This document shows, piece after piece, positions 1 through 7,228 of a stretch of DNA of 15,718 nucleotides; the first letter of the stretch is position 1, and the number at the start of each line of letters is the position of its first letter. The notes under the pieces were generated by a model. It made no database searches. It was not told where the DNA came from and saw nothing but the letters and a program-made list of their open reading frames with translations. The translations under genes were made by a program, and so were the position numbers. The DNA is from an uncultured Oscillospiraceae bacterium. Its GTDB lineage: Bacteria > Bacillota > Clostridia > Oscillospirales > Oscillospiraceae. Location of the stretch: assembly GCA_934659475.1 (NCBI GenBank), contig CAKUHX010000019.1, positions 1-15,718 of the forward strand, read 5' to 3'.

Positions 1-164
1 TCACGGTGGTGTGCGCCAAGATCGTGGGCTGCACCCTGCCCATGGCCGCCGAAAAGGTGGGCATCGACCCGGCGGTCATGGCCGCCCCCTTCATCACCAC
101 CATCGTGGACGCCCTGTCCCTGCTGATCTACTTCACCATCGCCACCCGCGTCTTGGGCATCTAA
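1..164 (+). CDS. mgtE: MgtE magnesium transporter, C-terminal end (partial)
   Basis: Only the last 53 codons are in the window (frame begins at base 3; TAA at 162-164). The fragment contains the end of the transmembrane domain of an MgtE Mg2+ channel: a small-residue helix (VVCAKIVGCTLPMAAEKVG), then the family's characteristic short stretch DPAVMAAPFITTIVDALSLL and a last helix ending in IATRVLGI. In MgtE the Asp in the DP..A..PF..T..D block lies in the pore and binds Mg2+; that is family knowledge, while the match itself is visible here. The protein sits in the cytoplasmic membrane and imports Mg2+. A strong hairpin follows directly, so this is the last gene of its unit and it converges on the SDR gene. 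Identification is fairly firm despite the short length; the N-terminal CBS gating domains lie outside the window. Confidence 0.85.
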   Translation, partial: TVVCAKIVGCTLPMAAEKVGIDPAVMAAPFITTIVDALSLLIYFTIATRVLGI

Positions 165-172
165 AAAGAAAA

Positions 173-208
173 GCCTCCCCTGGCCGTAGGCCGGGGGAGG
201 CTTTTTCT
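173..208. terminator. Bidirectional rho-independent terminator between mgtE and the SDR gene
   Basis: GCCTCCCC at 173-180 pairs with GGGGAGGC at 194-201; the 13-base interior TGGCCGTAGGCCG can add a small GGCC/GGCC stem. The right side is followed by TTTTTCTTT and the left side is preceded by AAAAAGAAAA, so both converging transcripts meet a stem plus U-tract. Confidence 0.9.
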
Positions 209-211
209 TTG

Positions 212-946
212 TCACGGCACAAATCCGCCGTCGCAGGTCAGCACCTGCCCAGTGATGAAAGAGGCCCCGTCCCCCGCCAGGAAGGCCACCGCCGCGGCGA
301 TGTCCTCCGGCGTGCCCAGGCGGCCCAGGGGGGTCTGCTCCACCAGCTGATCCAGGGTCTCCTGCCCCAGCACCTTCACCATGTCCGTATCGATCACCCC
401 GGGGGCCACGCAGTTCACCCGGATATGGCTGGGGGCCAGCTCCATGGCCAGGGAGCGGGTCAGCCCGATCAGGGCGTGCTTGGTGCAGGAGTAGGTCACT
501 TCGCAGGAGGCCCCGTGCTGGCCCCAGATGGAACTGACGTTGACGATGCAGCCCCCCTTCTCGTGGAGCATGGCAGGCAGGACGGCCTGAATGGTGTTCC
601 GGGCCCCATTCAGGTTGACGGAGAAGTACCGGTCCCACAGCTCGTCGGTCACGTCCTGAAACAGGGCCATGCCGGCAACGCCCGCGTTGTTCACCAGCAG
701 GGTGACCGGCCCGAAGGTCTGCCCCACCTGCTCCACCATGGCGTCCACCGCCGCCCGGTCGGATACGTCCGCCTGTACGGCTATGGCCCGACCGCCCTCG
801 GCCCCGATCTGGCCGGCCAACTGCCGGGCCAGGTCGATCCGCTGGCGGCAGTTGACGCACACGGCGTACCCCTCCCGGGCCAGACGCAGGGCCACCGCCC
901 GGCCGATGCCCCGGGAGGATCCGGTGACCAGCGCAACTTTGTTCAT
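212..946 (-). CDS. Short-chain dehydrogenase/reductase, FabG/YmfI type
   Basis: A 244-residue NAD(P)H-dependent reductase of the classical SDR family. Visible motifs: cofactor-binding TGSSRGIG (residues 8-15), NNAG (86-89), active-site Asn111, Ser139, Tyr152 and Lys156 in YSCTK. The start at 946 (ATG) is preceded by AGAGGG at proper distance; an upstream in-frame ATG at 988 has no such site and adds non-family residues. By family it could be FabG, the 3-oxoacyl-ACP reductase of fatty-acid synthesis, but the stretch around the active-site Ser reads SSIWGQHGASCEV, which I associate with the Firmicute YmfI group (reductases that finish the 5-aminopentanol modification on EF-P) rather than with the fabG of a fab cluster. 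No fatty-acid genes are nearby. It is the last gene of the nudix-wal-murI string, 51 bases after murI. SDR assignment is sure; the substrate is not. Confidence 0.88.
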   Translation of the reverse strand: MNKVALVTGSSRGIGRAVALRLAREGYAVCVNCRQRIDLARQLAGQIGAEGGRAIAVQADVSDRAAVDAMVEQVGQTFGPVTLLVNNAGVAGMALFQDVTDELWDRYFSVNLNGARNTIQAVLPAMLHEKGGCIVNVSSIWGQHGASCEVTYSCTKHALIGLTRSLAMELAPSHIRVNCVAPGVIDTDMVKVLGQETLDQLVEQTPLGRLGTPEDIAAAVAFLAGDGASFITGQVLTCDGGFVP

Positions 947-997
947 AGCGATCCCTCTTTTCCCGGCGCCCGCCCGAGGGGCGCCCATGTGTATTCT

Positions 998-1822
998 TTA
1001 CAGTCCGATCCGCAGGGGCGGGTAATACTGCACCGAGGTCAGGGGCTCCAGCCCCACCCGGGCGGCCTTCTGGGCGTACTCCGTCACGCTGCCGGTGGTG
1101 AACACATCGGTGCGCCCCGGCCCGGGGGCGGGGCTGCTCATGCCCGTGCGGTCCAGATACTCCTTCAGGGTCTGGGCCATCTGGACGGCGGGGTCCAGCA
1201 GGAAGAGCCCGGGGTACAGGTCCAGGATGATGTCGGACACCAGGGGGTAGTGGGTGCAGCCCAGCAGGCAGCAGTCCACCCGCTCCTCGTTCACCAGATC
1301 GTCCAGGTCATCCCTCAGGTCGGCCTCGATCAGGGGCCGCATGCCCGGGTCGTTCACCACCAGCTCCACCAAGGCGGCCAGATCGGGGCAGGGGCGGCTG
1401 ATCACCTGCTTTTCCGGGGCCAGGCGGCCGATCAGCTCCGGATAGGCGCCGGAGCGGGCGGTGAACACCGTGGACAGCACGGCCAGCTTCTTCACCTGGG
1501 GCAGGGCCGCGGCGGCCCGCCCCCCAGCCTGCACCACGCTGAACACGGGGCAGGGCAGCTCCTCCTGAAACCGGGGGATCAGACAGGAGATCGTGTTGCA
1601 GGCCACCAGCAGCACCTTGATCTCCCGCTCCTGCATAAAGCGGAGCATATGACGGGTCATGGTGAGGATCTCCTCCTCCGTTCTGCCGCCGTACATGGGG
1701 TTGCCCCCGTCGCCCATATAGAGCAGATCCTCGTGGGGCAGCAGCCTTCTCACCTGCCGCGCCACGGAAAAGCCCCCCACGCCGGAGTCGATCACGCCGA
1801 TGGGGCTGCTTGGCTGAAACAT
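998..1822 (-). CDS. murI: Glutamate racemase (divergent)
   Basis: A 274-residue member of the Asp/Glu racemase family, which interconverts L- and D-glutamate in the cytoplasm and supplies D-Glu for peptidoglycan. Motifs: GVIDSGVGG at the N terminus (Asp12, Ser13), first catalytic Cys75 in ACNT, second catalytic Cys189 in GCTHYPL. Length is normal for MurI (about 265-275). Start at 1822 is chosen because GAAGGG lies upstream at good spacing; the frame stays open to 1918 but that would run into yycI. It follows yycI by 26 bases and precedes the SDR gene, so it is probably co-transcribed with the cell-wall regulator WalRK. Oddities: the usual PYG segment after GD reads GDGGNPMYGGRT, and ACNT is followed by Ile instead of the usual Ala. 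It could therefore be a side-branch racemase; glutamate racemase remains the most likely role. Confidence 0.88.
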   Translation of the reverse strand: MFQPSSPIGVIDSGVGGFSVARQVRRLLPHEDLLYMGDGGNPMYGGRTEEEILTMTRHMLRFMQEREIKVLLVACNTISCLIPRFQEELPCPVFSVVQAGGRAAAALPQVKKLAVLSTVFTARSGAYPELIGRLAPEKQVISRPCPDLAALVELVVNDPGMRPLIEADLRDDLDDLVNEERVDCCLLGCTHYPLVSDIILDLYPGLFLLDPAVQMAQTLKEYLDRTGMSSPAPGPGRTDVFTTGSVTEYAQKAARVGLEPLTSVQYYPPLRIGL

Positions 1823-1848
1823 AGAAATCCCTTCTCTCTCAGGTCGCG

Positions 1849-2673
1849 TCAGGCCCGGCTCAGGTCCCCCGACACCAGGTCCAGATAGTAGCCCCCGGTG
1901 TCCGTTGTAATATACCACACCGGGGTCAAGATCATGCCATCAGTCAGGGAGGCAGAGCTGAGATACCCCGGCTGGATGTCATCGATGCTGCTGCATACGT
2001 CGCCCAGGGCGTTCATCCCCGCGGAAAAGCGCACCAGCGCCGAAGCGGGGGAGAGCACCGCCGCCGCCTGCCGCTGGGGCGTGCCGAACAGCCGCCGCCC
2101 CGCCCCGATCCCCGTCAGTCCGGCGGAACTGAACTCCAGCGTCATCTGGAGATTGAACACGGGCACGCCGTTCCATAGCTGCCGCAGCAGCACGGAACTG
2201 CCCCCGGACTGGGTCTGGGTCTGGACCACCTGGCCGGTAAAGGCCAGCTGCTCCGCGATGCGTTGGGCCAGCTGCTCCGGCCCCTCCCCATTCAGGGAGA
2301 AGGCATTGGGCTGAAAGCTGGCCTGAAAGGCGCCGTCGCTATGGAACTGGATCTCCCCCAGATCGGAGCGGTACAGATAGACGCCGCCCCCCCGGTCCTG
2401 CACAGCCAGCTCGTCCCCCAACAGGGCCCGGGCCAGCTGCTCCTCCTCCCCCTGGTCCCGCTCCGCCCGCAGCAGGGTAAGCTCCGTCTTTTGGGGGACC
2501 ACGTCGTCCTCCACCTGAGTCCCCTCCTGGCGCAGTAAAGCGATGGCATCGGCCCGGGCCTGGCGTAGGGCGCTGCTCTCCCGCCAGTTCTGCCCCAGCA
2601 CCATGGCCAGCAGGGCAGCGTTTGTACACAGCAGGATGAGCAGGATGATGTTCTTCAGCTTTGACCACTCCAC
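1849..2673 (-). CDS. yycI: WalK regulatory protein YycI
   Basis: A 274-residue membrane-anchored protein: short charged N terminus (MEWSKLKN), one transmembrane helix at about residues 8-26, and a long extracellular region. Size, architecture and position directly after yycH identify it as YycI, which in Bacillus binds YycH and the sensor WalK in the membrane and restrains WalK activity. The extracellular part is weakly conserved in general, so the call leans on synteny. The start codon is GTG at 2671-2673, supported by an excellent AGGAGGA 8 bases upstream that lies inside the end of yycH; only 3 bases separate the two genes, so they are probably translationally coupled. The region includes the YycI/YycH-like stretch of repeated Q-rich beta segments, but no catalytic motif. 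Confidence is high from context, moderate from sequence alone. Confidence 0.82.
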   Translation of the reverse strand: MEWSKLKNIILLILLCTNAALLAMVLGQNWRESSALRQARADAIALLRQEGTQVEDDVVPQKTELTLLRAERDQGEEEQLARALLGDELAVQDRGGGVYLYRSDLGEIQFHSDGAFQASFQPNAFSLNGEGPEQLAQRIAEQLAFTGQVVQTQTQSGGSSVLLRQLWNGVPVFNLQMTLEFSSAGLTGIGAGRRLFGTPQRQAAAVLSPASALVRFSAGMNALGDVCSSIDDIQPGYLSSASLTDGMILTPVWYITTDTGGYYLDLVSGDLSRA

Positions 2674-2676
2674 GGC

Positions 2677-3987
2677 TCAGTCCTCCTCTCCCGCCGCCCA
2701 CTGGAGGGCCGCCGTCTCGCCCCCCTGGTCCACACAGACCAGGCGCAGCTCCCGGCCGCTGCCGCCCGCCTGCTGCAAAACGGCCATGGCCTGCCGCTGG
2801 GGCAGCAGCAGGGTATTCTGGTCCCCGGCGGCATAGCTGCGGAAGCGCAGGGTGAACTGCACCACCCGGCCGTTCTCCACTTGGAAGCTGGCGGCGCTGC
2901 CCCCCTCCAGACTGACGGCCGCCCCGTTCAGGCAGTACTCAAACTCCAGTATCAGGGCGCTCCCCTGCTGCTCCGCCCGGGCCAGATACAGCCGGGCCTG
3001 GCCGCAGCGGGCGCCCACGGTCTGCTGGGCCAGATAGCGGCAGTATTCCCCCACCTCGGTCAGGGTCGGGTCGGCGCCGGGGCCGCCGATCACATAGCGG
3101 CTGTCGCTGCCGGCGTCGCAGCTGTATTCCAGCACCCCCCGGCGGGACAGGCGCAGGGACTCCCCCCCGCTGCGGGCCACCTGCTCGTCCCCCGCAGAGT
3201 AGAAGGCGGTGCTCTCCCGGGAGAAATACAGGTCGTCCATCAGGGAGGCCAGTCCGCCCCCTTCACCGCTCAGGGGATCAGCGCTTTGATAGACCGGCAG
3301 CTGCGGCTCCTCTGGCAGCAGCAGGGTATCGGGGGCCAAGGCGGCGTACTCCTCTGTCTCAAAGGCGAAAAACGCCCCGTTCCCGCTCAGGCCGCTCACC
3401 GCCTGGGCCAGATGGTCGGGGTTGACCACCCCGGCGGTGCAGGCGTAATAGGCCTCCTCCCGGGTATCGTGATAGCACAGCAGCACCTGCCCGTCGCTCA
3501 CGGTCAGGGCCATGCGCCGGGCGGTCCCGGTCAAGGTACAGTCGGGGGCGGACAGCCACCCGGCCAGCACATCCAGGGGCAGCTGCCCCAAAAAGTCGAA
3601 ATAAAGGCCGGGAGCCTCGGTCAGTGCCCGCTCCCACTCCTGGCGGCCGATCTGCCGGGGGGTGCCGGCGCTGGACAGGGCCTCTACCAGCAGGCTGGCC
3701 CCCTGCTGGAACAGGGCGTCACAGGCCGCGGTGTCATACTGCACCCCATAGCGCAGGGTGCGTCCCTCCCCGGGGATCAGGGCCGCCATAGCCACGGGGC
3801 GGGCCATCTCCAGCCGCTGGACAGGCACCCGGTACACATTCGCTCCGCCGCTGTCCGGTGCGGGCGAGAGCAGGTCGCTCAGGGGCCGGATCAGCGAGGT
3901 GCGAGAGGCCAGCAGCACCGCGGAGCAGGCCAGCAGCACGATGAGCAGGGACTTCGCCCGCTCCACCACTTTTGTCCGCTTATCCAT
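2677..3987 (-). CDS. yycH: WalK regulatory protein YycH
   Basis: A 436-residue protein with a positively charged N terminus (MDKRTKVVERAK), one membrane helix at about residues 13-28 and an extracellular domain of about 400 residues, matching the usual YycH length (about 440). In Bacillus and Staphylococcus YycH sits in the membrane with YycI and modulates the WalK sensor. Its ATG (3985-3987) overlaps the walK stop (TAA, complement of 3980-3982) by 8 bases and its own TGA lies 3 bases before the yycI GTG, so walK-yycH-yycI behave as a coupled set. A C-terminal stretch (about 400-425) of the form LLLPQRQAMAVLQQAG recalls the substrate-like beta/alpha region of YycH. No enzyme motif is visible. 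The call rests on order, topology and length more than on residue identity. Confidence 0.84.
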   Translation of the reverse strand: MDKRTKVVERAKSLLIVLLACSAVLLASRTSLIRPLSDLLSPAPDSGGANVYRVPVQRLEMARPVAMAALIPGEGRTLRYGVQYDTAACDALFQQGASLLVEALSSAGTPRQIGRQEWERALTEAPGLYFDFLGQLPLDVLAGWLSAPDCTLTGTARRMALTVSDGQVLLCYHDTREEAYYACTAGVVNPDHLAQAVSGLSGNGAFFAFETEEYAALAPDTLLLPEEPQLPVYQSADPLSGEGGGLASLMDDLYFSRESTAFYSAGDEQVARSGGESLRLSRRGVLEYSCDAGSDSRYVIGGPGADPTLTEVGEYCRYLAQQTVGARCGQARLYLARAEQQGSALILEFEYCLNGAAVSLEGGSAASFQVENGRVVQFTLRFRSYAAGDQNTLLLPQRQAMAVLQQAGGSGRELRLVCVDQGGETAALQWAAGEED

Positions 3988-5746
3988 GGTCGGGCCCCTC
4001 GATCCAAAGGGTCAGCCGCACGGCCAGGCCGGGGCCCTCCTTGTCCACCAGCTCCAGCCGGCCCCTGTGCCGGTCCACCAACTCCTTGGCGATGGACAGG
4101 CCCAGGCCGGTGCCGCCGGACTGGCGGGAACGGGCCTTGTCCACCCGGTAGAAGCGCTCGAAGATCCGGTCGCGGTCGGCGGCGGGGATGCCGATGCCGT
4201 TGTCGTCCACCAGCATCCACACCTGCCTGTCCGTCCGGCCGGCGGAGATGGAGATCCTCCCCCCGTCGGGGGTGTATTTGATGGCGTTGGACACCACATT
4301 CATCATCACTTGAAGGATGCGCTCCCGGTCGGCCACCACCTGGGGCAGGTCGTCGGGCATGGACAGGGTCAGAGCGTGGCCGTGGCGCTGGGCCTCCATA
4401 TACACGGCGTTATAGAGGTCCTGCACCGCCTGTCCGAAGGAGAACCGGGCCAGCTTCAGCTCATCCCGCCCGGAATCCAGCCGGGACAGGGTGAGCAGGT
4501 CCTGTACGATGTGGGTCATGCGGTCGCTCTCGTTGAGGATGACCCCCAGGAACTTCTTCTCCGTGGCCGGGGCCAGCTGACCGGCGGAGTCGGCCAGCGT
4601 CTCGGCATAGGAGCGGATGTTGGTCAAGGGGGTGCGCAGCTCGTGGGACACGTTGGCCACGAACTCCCGGCGCATCTCCTCATTCTTCCGCTGCTCGGTC
4701 ATGTCGTGCAGCACCACCAGGGCGCCGCCCTGGCGGTCCCGGTCAAAAGGGGCCATGAGCAGTTCCAGATAGCGGCTGCCCGCCTGCATCTCCCCCCGCA
4801 GGTAGTCCGGGGCCCGGAGCAGGGCGGCCAGGGGAGCCGCGGCGCCGAACAGGGTGTTATAATCCGTGTCCGGTCCGATCTGCCGCCCCAGCATCTGCCC
4901 TGCGGCGGGGTTGGCGTGGATCACCTGCCCCGCGGCATTGAAGGCCACCACGCCGTCGGTCATGTGCAGGAACAGGGTGTCCAGCTTGTTGCGCTCGCTC
5001 TCCACCTGCTCCAGGGTGTCGTGGAGCTGGCCAGCCATGTCGTTGAAGGTGTCGGTCAACACGCCGATCTCGTCCTGGGAGGTCACGTCGATCTTGCTGC
5101 CGAAGTCCCCGGCGGCCACCCGCTTGGCCCCCTCAGTCAGACGCTGGATAGGGGTGACCATGGTCTTGGACAGCAGGAAGGACAGCAGCACGGAGATCAC
5201 CAGCCCGAAGAACAGGGCCTCTACGATCAGCACGAAGATCTGGTCGATCAGGTCGGACACCGTGTCCTTATTGTCGTAGATGTAGATGACGTAGTCCTGC
5301 TCTCCCCGCTGGATGGCCACCGCCAGATCCATAAAGTCGGCGGCGGCTCCGCTGTCGTCCCCCACCTCCTCGCGGCCGCTGAGCACGGCCATCAGGTTGG
5401 GGGAGTAGTCCGGCGCTTCGCCGTCACGGCCATCGCTGCCCGTAAGATACTGGCCGGCGCCGTCCAGAATATACAGCTTGCGGCTGCGGCCGTCCAGCCC
5501 CAGCTGGCCGGAGTAGGCGGACAGGACGCTCATCAGCGCCTCGCCCCCGTCCTCCTCCCCTTCGTTGGGGGTGCGCAGGTCGGACACCAGCGCCTCCTGC
5601 TCAAAGACGCTCTGCATCCGGGTATAAAAATCATCCAGATAGAAGGCCATGACCGAGTTGACCAGGAAAGCGCCCACCACCGTCATCAGCGACAGGATGA
5701 GCAGTACAATGATCATGACCATCTTCATATGCAGACTGCGGATCAT
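3980..5746 (-). CDS. walK: Sensor histidine kinase WalK
   Basis: A 588-residue sensor kinase that phosphorylates WalR in response to cell-wall state. Domains in order: transmembrane helix 1 (about 9-31), extracellular sensor (about 32-167), helix 2 (about 168-193), HAMP linker (about 194-246), PAS (about 250-355), HisKA with phospho-acceptor His368 in FVANVSHELRTP, and an HATPase domain with N-box NVVSNAIKY (483-491), G1 DDNGIGI (514-520), F-box FERFYR and G2 GGTGLGLSI (544-552). The combination of a large extracellular loop, HAMP and PAS, followed by yycH and yycI, is diagnostic of WalK rather than PhoR. AAGGGGGAT precedes the ATG at 5746. It lies 35 bases after walR and overlaps yycH by 8. 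The extracellular part carries an acidic, Gly-rich patch (about 60-70 and 103-135), so its ligand may differ from that of Bacillus. Confidence 0.93.
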   Translation of the reverse strand: MIRSLHMKMVMIIVLLILSLMTVVGAFLVNSVMAFYLDDFYTRMQSVFEQEALVSDLRTPNEGEEDGGEALMSVLSAYSGQLGLDGRSRKLYILDGAGQYLTGSDGRDGEAPDYSPNLMAVLSGREEVGDDSGAAADFMDLAVAIQRGEQDYVIYIYDNKDTVSDLIDQIFVLIVEALFFGLVISVLLSFLLSKTMVTPIQRLTEGAKRVAAGDFGSKIDVTSQDEIGVLTDTFNDMAGQLHDTLEQVESERNKLDTLFLHMTDGVVAFNAAGQVIHANPAAGQMLGRQIGPDTDYNTLFGAAAPLAALLRAPDYLRGEMQAGSRYLELLMAPFDRDRQGGALVVLHDMTEQRKNEEMRREFVANVSHELRTPLTNIRSYAETLADSAGQLAPATEKKFLGVILNESDRMTHIVQDLLTLSRLDSGRDELKLARFSFGQAVQDLYNAVYMEAQRHGHALTLSMPDDLPQVVADRERILQVMMNVVSNAIKYTPDGGRISISAGRTDRQVWMLVDDNGIGIPAADRDRIFERFYRVDKARSRQSGGTGLGLSIAKELVDRHRGRLELVDKEGPGLAVRLTLWIEGPDHG

Positions 5747-5781
5747 CCGGCATCCCCCTTTCCTTTGGACTGTTCAGCCTT

Positions 5782-6489
5782 TCAGCTGTCGAAGTAGTAG
5801 CCCATGCCCCGTCTGGTGCAGATGAACCGGGGCGCGGCGGGGTCGTCCTCCAGCTTCTCCCGCAGGCGGCGCACGGCCACGTCCACCGCCCGCACGTCGC
5901 CCACATAGCCCTCATAGTTCCACACATGCTCCATCAGGGCCTCCCGGGAAAAGACCTTCCCGGGCTGGGACACCAGATAGCGGATCAGGTCGTACTCCCG
6001 CTGGGTCAGGTCCAGAGGCTTTCCGTCCTTATAGACGGTGGCCCGCTCCACGTCCACGGTGATGCGCCCCAGCTTCATGGCCGCGGCGGCGGGCTCCTCC
6101 CCCTGGGGGGCGGCGGGCACCATGCCCACCCGGCGGATGTTGGCCTTCACCCGGGCCAGCAGCTCCCGCATGGAGAAGGGCTTTGTGATGTAGTCGTCCG
6201 CCCCCAGCTCCAGCCCCAGCACCTTGTCGGCCTCCTCCTCCCGGGCGGTGAGCATCAGGATGGGGGTGGCATGGCCCGCCCGGCGGATCTGGCGGCACAC
6301 ATCGAAGCCGTCCATCCCCGGCAGCATCAGGTCCAACAGGATCAGGTCAGGGTTCTCCTCCAGGGCCAGCTTCAGGCCGGTGGGGCCGTCGTAGGCCTCG
6401 ATGGTGTCATACCCCTCCCGTTCCAAATTGAAGGAGAGGATGTCCACGATATTCTGTTCGTCCTCTACGATGAGGATCTTCTTTTCCAT
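5782..6489 (-). CDS. walR: Response regulator WalR (OmpR/PhoB family)
   Basis: A 235-residue response regulator. Receiver domain (1-120): acidic pocket E9-D10, phospho-acceptor Asp53 in LLDLMLPGMDG, Thr81 and Lys103 in ITKPFS. A linker with Pro/Ala/Glu (about 123-138) joins a winged-helix DNA-binding domain (about 140-233) whose recognition segment GDVRAVDVAVRRLREKLE and wing TRRGMGYYF closely resemble WalR. In Firmicutes WalR controls autolysins and wall remodelling and is usually essential. A textbook AGGAGGA sits 7 bases before the ATG at 6489. The gene lies 32 bases after the Nudix gene with no promoter or terminator obvious between them, so transcription probably starts at the promoter at 7093-7122, though a weaker internal promoter cannot be excluded. 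Confidence 0.94.
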   Translation of the reverse strand: MEKKILIVEDEQNIVDILSFNLEREGYDTIEAYDGPTGLKLALEENPDLILLDLMLPGMDGFDVCRQIRRAGHATPILMLTAREEEADKVLGLELGADDYITKPFSMRELLARVKANIRRVGMVPAAPQGEEPAAAAMKLGRITVDVERATVYKDGKPLDLTQREYDLIRYLVSQPGKVFSREALMEHVWNYEGYVGDVRAVDVAVRRLREKLEDDPAAPRFICTRRGMGYYFDS

Positions 6490-6521
6490 GGCGGTTCCTC
6501 CTATGTATGGCGGCTGCAGCC

Positions 6522-7061
6522 TTACAGTCCCAGCAGCACTTTGGTCTTCAGCACTGCGGCCACGGTCTTGGCGTCGATGACCGTGCCGTCCATCACCCGC
6601 GCCAGCAGCTGGTCAAAGGGCATGGTGACCACATTCAGAAACTCATCCTCATCCAAGTGCTGCTGCTTCTGCACCAGGTCCCGGGCCAGATAGAGGTGCA
6701 GCCTTTCGTCACAGAACCCCGGGGAGGACACCAGGTGTCCCAGATAGGTCAGCTGGCCGGCCTCAAGGCCGGTCTCCTCCCCCAGTTCCCGGATGGCGGC
6801 GGCGCGGTGTCCCTCGCCGCCCCGCTCCAGCTTGCCCGCGGGCAGCTCCAGCAGCTCCTGCCCCAGAGGATAGCGGTACTGCCGCACAAGGGTGACGGTG
6901 TTGTCCGCCCCCAGGGGCAGAACAGTGACGCCGCCGGGGTGGCGCACCACCTCCCGCCCGGCGGTCTTTCCGTCGGGCAGCCGGGCCTCGTCCACCTGGA
7001 CGGTGATGATCCTGCCCTCAAACACGGTCTTGCTGTGCAGCGTGCGCTCCGTCAGTTCCAT
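6522..7061 (-). CDS. Nudix hydrolase, ADP-ribose pyrophosphatase type
   Basis: A 179-residue cytosolic Nudix enzyme resembling NudF/YqkG, which splits ADP-ribose to AMP and ribose 5-phosphate. The layout is typical: N-terminal swap strands (MELTERTLHSKTVFEGRIITVQVDEARLPDG), then VRQYRYPLGQELLELPAGKLE and the Nudix box ending in RELGEETGLEAG, with the Glu pair that binds Mg2+, then LVSSPGFCDERLHLYLARDL, the substrate loop of the ADP-ribose group. One oddity: the box reads G-K-L-E-R-G-G-E, giving six residues between Gly and Glu instead of five, while the later spacing (E-x7-REUxEE) is normal. The ATG at 7061 follows AGAGGGGA. It is the first gene of the leftward string and is preceded by an extended -10 promoter. 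The 30-odd base gap to walR suggests co-transcription with the wal genes. Confidence 0.93.
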   Translation of the reverse strand: MELTERTLHSKTVFEGRIITVQVDEARLPDGKTAGREVVRHPGGVTVLPLGADNTVTLVRQYRYPLGQELLELPAGKLERGGEGHRAAAIRELGEETGLEAGQLTYLGHLVSSPGFCDERLHLYLARDLVQKQQHLDEDEFLNVVTMPFDQLLARVMDGTVIDAKTVAAVLKTKVLLGL

Positions 7062-7092
7062 ATCGGTCCCCTCTTCCGCAATTTTTCAGGAT

Positions 7093-7122
7093 ATTATACC
7101 ACACTCCAGCCCTTTTGGTAAA
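7093..7122 (-). promoter_or_regulatory. Sigma-A promoter of the nudix-wal-murI unit
   Basis: On the minus strand: -35 TTTACC (complement of 7117-7122), 18-base spacer, then TG-G-TATAAT with a perfect -10 (7093-7098) and the extended TG. The Nudix ATG lies about 30 bases downstream. It is the only good promoter seen for the whole seven-gene string. Confidence 0.75.
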
Positions 7123-7177
7123 GATAAAGGCAAACAATTCCGCTCCGGGGCCGGTACCGCCCCATGGACAAATAGGC

Positions 7178-7216
7178 AAAAAACCGGGCCGGAGAAGTTC
7201 TCCGGTCCGGTTTTTC
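7178..7216. terminator. Terminator after the DUF1540 gene
   Basis: ACCGGGCCGGAGA (from 7183) pairs with TCTCCGGTCCGGT (to 7211), with one G-U pair and a tiny loop near 7195-7199. A-tract 7178-7183 on one side and TTTTT 7211-7215 on the other make it usable in both directions; the natural client is the leftward DUF1540 transcript, and it insulates the downstream nudix-wal promoter. Confidence 0.9.
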
Positions 7217-7228
7217 GGGGGTACAGAC

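Noticed and set aside
946..988. Longer N termini for the SDR (988), murI (1918), membrane protein (8416) and DeoR (14765)
   Set aside because: The added residues do not fit the families and the downstream starts have better placed ribosome sites.
11..1888. 625-codon plus-strand frame across murI and the SDR gene
   Set aside because: Mirror of GC-rich third positions on the minus strand; translation is low-complexity His/Gly/Arg-rich, with no domain and no ribosome site.
3758..5797. 679-codon plus-strand frame antisense to walK
   Set aside because: Same antisense artefact; the minus strand encodes a complete histidine kinase with every motif.
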